From Actinomycetota bacterium (GTDB lineage: Bacteria; Actinomycetota; Acidimicrobiia; Acidimicrobiales; Ilumatobacteraceae): 64,000 nt of DNA. Positions 59,821 to 64,000 of the stretch are shown in pieces; positions within the stretch are counted from its first letter, which is position 1, and each line of letters starts with the position of its first letter. The stretch lies in assembly GCA_026393475.1 (NCBI GenBank), contig JAPLAA010000092.1:19669-83668 (forward strand), given 5' to 3'. The position numbers and the translations under genes are program-made. The notes under the pieces are model-generated. The model did not search any database and had not been told where the DNA came from. It saw nothing but the letters and a program-made list of their open reading frames with translations.

Positions 59821-60858
59821 TCACGTCGACGAGCGCTCTGCCGCAGCCGACAGGAACAGGTCGAGACCGAGGCGCTTCGACAGGAAACGCGCGGCGAGCT
59901 GACCCTTCACGCTGTTCCCGGCGCCATCGAGTCGAGGACCGAACGTGCCGAGCGCGCCCTTCCCGGGGGCGACCGCCACGATCCCACCCCCGATGCCGCT
60001 CTTGCCGGGGAGGCCCACCGAGTAGAGCCAATCGCCCGATGTCTCGTACAGCCCTGCGGTCGTCATGACCGCGAGCGCTGCCCGGCAGCTCATCGGGCTG
60101 ATCACCTGCTCGCCGGTCATCGGGTTCACGCCGCCGTCGGCGAGCGTGGCGCCCATGACGGCCAGGTCGCGTGCCGTGACCGTGAGCGAGCTCTGTCGCG
60201 TGTACAGGTCGAGTGCCTCGGCGCCGTCGGAGCCGAGCAGCCCGTAGCTCTCGAGCAGATCGGTCATGGCCCGGTTGCGCAGATTGGTCGCCGACGCCGA
60301 CGCGTAGACCTCGTCGTGCAGCGACAGTTGGCGACCTGCGAACCGCGAGAGACCGCCCAGCACGAACGCCCACCGATCCTCGATCGACGATCCGGGCGCC
60401 CAACTGGTGGTGACGATCGCTCCCGGGTTCACCATCGGGTTGGTGCGACCGTCGCGCTGACGCTCGATCGCCTCGAGCGAATTGAAGGCGCGCCCGGTGG
60501 CGTTCACGCCGATGCGGCGGTTCGCCTCGTCGATACCGATGCTGTCGCACACGAGGGCGAACACGAAGGGCTTCGCGACGCTCATGATGGTGTGCTCGAC
60601 GTCGACGTCACCGGCAGTGAAGGCGACCTCGGCGACGCTCACGACGCACACGCCGAACAGGTCGGGATCGACCTGTTGCAGGGCCGGGTACACGTCGGAC
60701 ACCTCACCGTGCCGATCGCTGCCGAACCGCTCGTGGGCCTCGATCACGAGGGCCTGGACCTCATCGCGCGTCGGCAGCGCGCCGGTGGAGACGTAGACGG
60801 GATGATCGAGATCGTCGGTCGGAGCTGATGCAGTCGATGGCTCGGGCGCGCTGTTCAC
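59821..60858 (-). CDS. glsA: Glutaminase A
   Basis: Hydrolyses glutamine to glutamate and ammonia; serine-dependent beta-lactamase-like fold. 345 residues with the catalytic SxxK in IMSVAKPFVFALVCD, GRAFNSLEAIER, PMVNPGAIVTTS, the Tyr-rich VYASASATNLRNRAM, GLYETSGDWLYSVGLPGKSGIGGGI (cited from SGDWLYSVGLPGKSG). No STAS or other C-terminal domain. GTG 60858; a CACGAT box 6 nt upstream could give a leaderless transcript. Ends convergent with rnpB 30 bp apart. Confidence 0.93.
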   Translation of the reverse strand: MNSAPEPSTASAPTDDLDHPVYVSTGALPTRDEVQALVIEAHERFGSDRHGEVSDVYPALQQVDPDLFGVCVVSVAEVAFTAGDVDVEHTIMSVAKPFVFALVCDSIGIDEANRRIGVNATGRAFNSLEAIERQRDGRTNPMVNPGAIVTTSWAPGSSIEDRWAFVLGGLSRFAGRQLSLHDEVYASASATNLRNRAMTDLLESYGLLGSDGAEALDLYTRQSSLTVTARDLAVMGATLADGGVNPMTGEQVISPMSCRAALAVMTTAGLYETSGDWLYSVGLPGKSGIGGGIVAVAPGKGALGTFGPRLDGAGNSVKGQLAARFLSKRLGLDLFLSAAAERSST

Positions 60859-60895
60859 GTTGCCATCGTGGCATGTCGGCCCGATGGCCGCGACC

Positions 60896-61573
60896 TCAAC
60901 GACCGAGGCCCTTGATCCCCTCGCCGAGCACCTTCACACCGATGCCGGCGAACACCACCACCATGATGACGACGTTGTTGGCGAGCATGAACTCCTTGAC
61001 CCGTTCGAGCGACGGCGCCACACGCTGGCCGCCGAACGTGCGGAAGGCGACCGAGACGATCACCGAACTCGAGGCGAGCGCGACGAAGATCGCGGCGGCG
61101 ACGAACAGGTCGGAACCGTGGAGGCCCACGTCGGTCATCGACGTCGTCCCGGAGAGCGCCAACGCGATGTTCTTGGGATTGACGCCACCCACGAGCAGGC
61201 CGGCCACCAACGCACCGGGGACGGAGAGCCCGTCGAGCTTGCTCATCCAACCCGGCAGCTCCACCTCGTCGCCGGGCGACGGCCGTCCCCGCCACTTCTT
61301 CCCCGCCGCGGCGATCAACGCGATGCCGCCCAGCACGCGCAACCACGATGCGAGCCGAGAGGTGTCGCTGTCGACGACGTCGCTGCCGGAGAACGCAGCC
61401 ACACCGAGAGCCACCAGCGTGCTGACGCCGACCAGCCATCCGAGCAGGAACGCGACACCGAGCGGCACCGCCCGCGGCGCACCGAGCAGCATGACCACGC
61501 CGATGATCGGAAACGGACTGAGCGCGATCGCGAGCGCTGCGGGCAGGAACTCACCGACGGCCTGCTGAAGCAT
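60896..61573 (-). CDS. GAP/Sap-family membrane protein
   Basis: 225 residues, about six TM helices in a LysE-like arrangement (FLPAALAIALSPFPIIGVVMLL, VAFLLGWLVGVSTLVALGV, VAGLLVGGVNPKNIALALSG). The SPFPI and NPKN turns are typical of the GAP (Sap, SfLAP) family, whose mycobacterial members help export envelope glycolipids. ATG 61573 begins on the last base of the upstream fusion gene's stop (TGATG), so the two are coupled and may act together in lipid translocation. Confidence 0.82.
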   Translation of the reverse strand: MLQQAVGEFLPAALAIALSPFPIIGVVMLLGAPRAVPLGVAFLLGWLVGVSTLVALGVAAFSGSDVVDSDTSRLASWLRVLGGIALIAAAGKKWRGRPSPGDEVELPGWMSKLDGLSVPGALVAGLLVGGVNPKNIALALSGTTSMTDVGLHGSDLFVAAAIFVALASSSVIVSVAFRTFGGQRVAPSLERVKEFMLANNVVIMVVVFAGIGVKVLGEGIKGLGR

Positions 61574-63957
61574 CAGAGGAATCTCCTTCGCTGGAGCCAA
61601 CGGAGGGCGAACCAACCGATGAACGGGGGCAGATAGAACGTGCACAAGCGCACGGTGAGCGCAGCGGCGAACGCCGTCGTCTGATCGACGCCTGCTGCCA
61701 TGAACCCCGCCGTCAGACCCGCCTCGGCGACACCGATACCACCCGGCACCGGCATGAGTCCGGCGAACAGCGACACCGCGATGCCGACGAAGATGATGTC
61801 GACGAAGTTGACCGACTGGCCGTAGGCCACCAGCACCGTGAACAGCACCGTCGAGTACACCAGCTCGGCACCCATGTTCGAGATCATGGCCTTGACCAGC
61901 CGGATCGGACGTCGCAGGAGTTCCCTGACGAACCCCCAGGCCGATCGCAGCGCCGAGAGGGCCAGGTCGCGGAGTCTGGGGACGGCGAACACGACGACGA
62001 CGCCGATCACGACGACGATGCCGAACACCGCCACGATCCGCCCGAACGAATCGACCGAGAACTGGTTGCTCAGGTCCATGTCGAGTGTGCCCAGTCCCGA
62101 GAACAGCACCAGCCCGATCAGGAGCAGCTGGCACAGGAACGACGTCACGCCGTCGAGCGCACCGATCGCCACGGCCACCGTCGGATCGACCCCACTGCGT
62201 TGGAAGAACCTGATGTTGACCGCGACCCGGCCGGCGGTGGAGGGCATCGCGAGGTTCACGAAGTTCATCGCGAACATCAGCACGGTCACCCGGCCGAGTG
62301 GGATCGGCACCGGGGACAGCGCCGTCACCCCCCAGGCGTTGATCGGTCGTGACAACAGCGAGATGAAGAACGCGGCGACCACCACGGGCAGGCTCGCCTC
62401 CTTGACCGCATCGAACAGGGTGTCGAACCCGACCTCGAGCAACCCACCGATCAGGGTCGAGCCGGCGATGAACAGCAACACGACCATGAGCACGCGGCCG
62501 ACGGTCAGGCGACGGAGACGCTGCAGTTCCCGCTCCTCACCACCGATCGCCCCGACGGCTGCCTTGCGGAGCTCGTCGATGTCGACGTCGGCACGAGCGA
62601 GGTCACGTCGCAACCGCGACGACATCGCGGCCGGCTGCACGTACGACAGGACGTCGGCCAGGCCATCGGCCCCCAGCGCCGACAACGCCCCGGCGATCGC
62701 CGCCTCCTGGCCCACGATCACTGCCGACAGACAGAACATCTGGGCTCGATCGCGCAGGAACGGCGCTGCATCCGACGGCGGGAGCACCTCACCAGCCGCG
62801 AGATCGGCGAGCAGGACCCGACCTCCGTCGACGAACACCCGCTCGCCATCGATCGCCCCGTGGGTGATGCCGGCGGCGTGCAGGGCGGCGAGCGACTCCC
62901 ACATCGCCCGGGTCGACACCGCTGGATCGTCCGACGACGCCGAGATGACCGGCTGACCGATGCGTTCCACGACGAGCAGCGCATCGCCGAGTTCGGTCTT
63001 CCCTGCGGACACCACCGGATGCACCGAGGCACCACGGCTCGCAGCGAGCAACGTCAGGAAGGCCTCGTGCTCGACCTGCTGCAGGCGCGTCAGCGCGAGG
63101 GTGGGTCCGCCTTCCCGGTACCAGACGAATCGCCACAGGGACACCAACAGCTGGCCGTCCCACGCGTCACGACCGTAGATCTTCACGTCGAGCGGCCGCC
63201 CGGCGTCGTCATCGGCGGCGGCGAGCACGACGCCGACCCGGCGGGACAGGGCGCGGGTCGTGGCGCTCAGTCCGATGTCGGTGATCATCGCGTCGACCTG
63301 GCGTGTCGAGGGCAACCCCCCGGGCGAGCCGAACACGAGGTGCACACCCGACGCGATCGCGATGCCGAGCGCCGCCGCACCGACGGCGCCCGACACCGTG
63401 GTGATGCCGAGGACGGCGGCACTGGTGCACCCGAGGCCGATGATCCACCGCGACAGATACCGATAGGGCCGACTCAGATGGGTCGATGCGATGCTCGCCA
63501 CGGTCACCGAGACGGCCAGTCCCACCACCGGGTAGTCGAGGATGATGTCGGATCGCAGGAACCCGTCGACGACATCGGGCCAACGATGGTTGGTCACCCG
63601 GCCGACGACGGCGGCCAGGCCGGCGGCCACCGCCCAGCCGATCGCGAGGTCGCGCAGCAACCCCCAACGTCGCCGCCACAGCGAGATGACGATCAGCAGC
63701 AGTCCCCACAGACGAAGTCCGTCGTGGAGGATCGACCACATCGGGTCGAACACCCCCGGGAGCGCACGGATCGCCGCGGTGATGGCCGACTCGAACGCGC
63801 CGACACCGTCGTCGGCACGCATGGCGAACACCAGCACGAGGATCGACGTGAACACCAACATCGAGATGTCGGTCGGCCGCCGGTCTCGCGGTGCTCCGTC
63901 GGGAAGGGCGAAGAACCGGTCACGCATCGAGGTCGGAGTGAACCCGAACCTGGCCAT
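61573..63957 (-). CDS. PAP2-like / pseudokinase / LPG-synthase-TM flippase fusion protein
   Basis: 794 residues in three parts. Residues ~30-235: five or six TM helices recalling PAP2 phosphatases, but the PSGH site reads DYPVVG, so no catalysis. Residues ~240-470: protein-kinase-like region (LDVKIYGRDAWDGQL, HEAFLTLLAA, GITHGAIDGERVF for the catalytic loop, LLADLAAGEV for DFG) with the catalytic Asp missing, i.e. a pseudokinase. Residues ~490-790: LPG-synthase/YbhN-type TM bundle (NFVNLAMPSTAGRVAVNIRFF, GLMPVPGGIGVAEAGLTAG). An actinobacterial flippase-like family of unknown substrate. Shine-Dalgarno AGGAGGAG before ATG 63957. Confidence 0.85.
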   Translation of the reverse strand: MARFGFTPTSMRDRFFALPDGAPRDRRPTDISMLVFTSILVLVFAMRADDGVGAFESAITAAIRALPGVFDPMWSILHDGLRLWGLLLIVISLWRRRWGLLRDLAIGWAVAAGLAAVVGRVTNHRWPDVVDGFLRSDIILDYPVVGLAVSVTVASIASTHLSRPYRYLSRWIIGLGCTSAAVLGITTVSGAVGAAALGIAIASGVHLVFGSPGGLPSTRQVDAMITDIGLSATTRALSRRVGVVLAAADDDAGRPLDVKIYGRDAWDGQLLVSLWRFVWYREGGPTLALTRLQQVEHEAFLTLLAASRGASVHPVVSAGKTELGDALLVVERIGQPVISASSDDPAVSTRAMWESLAALHAAGITHGAIDGERVFVDGGRVLLADLAAGEVLPPSDAAPFLRDRAQMFCLSAVIVGQEAAIAGALSALGADGLADVLSYVQPAAMSSRLRRDLARADVDIDELRKAAVGAIGGEERELQRLRRLTVGRVLMVVLLFIAGSTLIGGLLEVGFDTLFDAVKEASLPVVVAAFFISLLSRPINAWGVTALSPVPIPLGRVTVLMFAMNFVNLAMPSTAGRVAVNIRFFQRSGVDPTVAVAIGALDGVTSFLCQLLLIGLVLFSGLGTLDMDLSNQFSVDSFGRIVAVFGIVVVIGVVVVFAVPRLRDLALSALRSAWGFVRELLRRPIRLVKAMISNMGAELVYSTVLFTVLVAYGQSVNFVDIIFVGIAVSLFAGLMPVPGGIGVAEAGLTAGFMAAGVDQTTAFAAALTVRLCTFYLPPFIGWFALRWLQRRRFL

Positions 63958-64000
63958 CGGCGAACTCCTCCTGACGTCGACGCACGCGGACCCGTGTCCG

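Overview
The window is a high-GC actinobacterial chromosome segment with no integrated phage, IS element or CRISPR array. Actinomycetota is indicated by a WhiB protein, an MtrA-MtrB-LpqB-type module, a PimB'-like mannosyltransferase, a DUF3040 protein, GTG/TTG starts and TANNNT -10 boxes. The mixture (DUF3501/rubrerythrin cassette, no mycolate genes, QueG) would fit a deep lineage such as Acidimicrobiia, but that placement is inference.

Left end (1-11273, minus strand): a dcw cell-wall/division cluster read mraZ - exported unknown - rsmH - ftsL-like - ftsI - murE - mraY - murD - ftsW - murG (murG runs off base 1). Most junctions are 4-nt NTGA overlaps, so the cluster is translationally coupled. 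murF is missing from its usual place between murE and mraY, and an unrecognised secreted protein is coupled to mraZ. The 595 bp upstream of mraZ is a repeat-rich control region.

11869-31343: lipoate-ligase-like protein, HNH nuclease, acyl-CoA dehydrogenase, ROK kinase; a MoxR-DUF58-transglutaminase operon; polyprenol-phosphate mannosyltransferase-Nudix-dinB operon; an inositol monophosphatase; a MtrAB-like two-component system with a very short LpqB-like lipoprotein; phosphofructokinase and glycerol kinase. Several intergenic gaps hold short tandem repeats (9, 11, 12, 19 and 38 bp units).

31401-36764 is the most unusual gene: one 1787-residue membrane protein that joins a BcsA-like glycosyltransferase/PilZ membrane module, with its catalytic carboxylates lost, to about seven DUF11-type extracellular modules and a C-terminal anchor.

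36918-49328: ACT protein, AlaC-type aminotransferase, ECF sigma factor with a coupled membrane protein, pyrophosphatase, glucokinase-type ROK protein, PimB'-like glycosyltransferase, QueG, a NYN-domain protein, thrB, trpD and whiB. 49458-52421 is a Fur-regulated peroxide/iron cassette (fur, rubrerythrin, Fe-S protein, DUF3501) with a perfect 18-bp intercistronic hairpin.

52567-57786 is a glycerol-phosphate operon (glpD, alkyl-DHAP-synthase-like flavoprotein, membrane protein, FGGY kinase), followed by two Tat-exported ferritin-like proteins and the RNase P RNA gene rnpB. The window ends with glutaminase, a GAP/Sap-family membrane protein and a large PAP2-like/pseudokinase/flippase fusion.

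First genes of transcripts very often show TANNNT placed 6-9 nt before the start codon, which predicts leaderless mRNAs; this was used to choose several starts.
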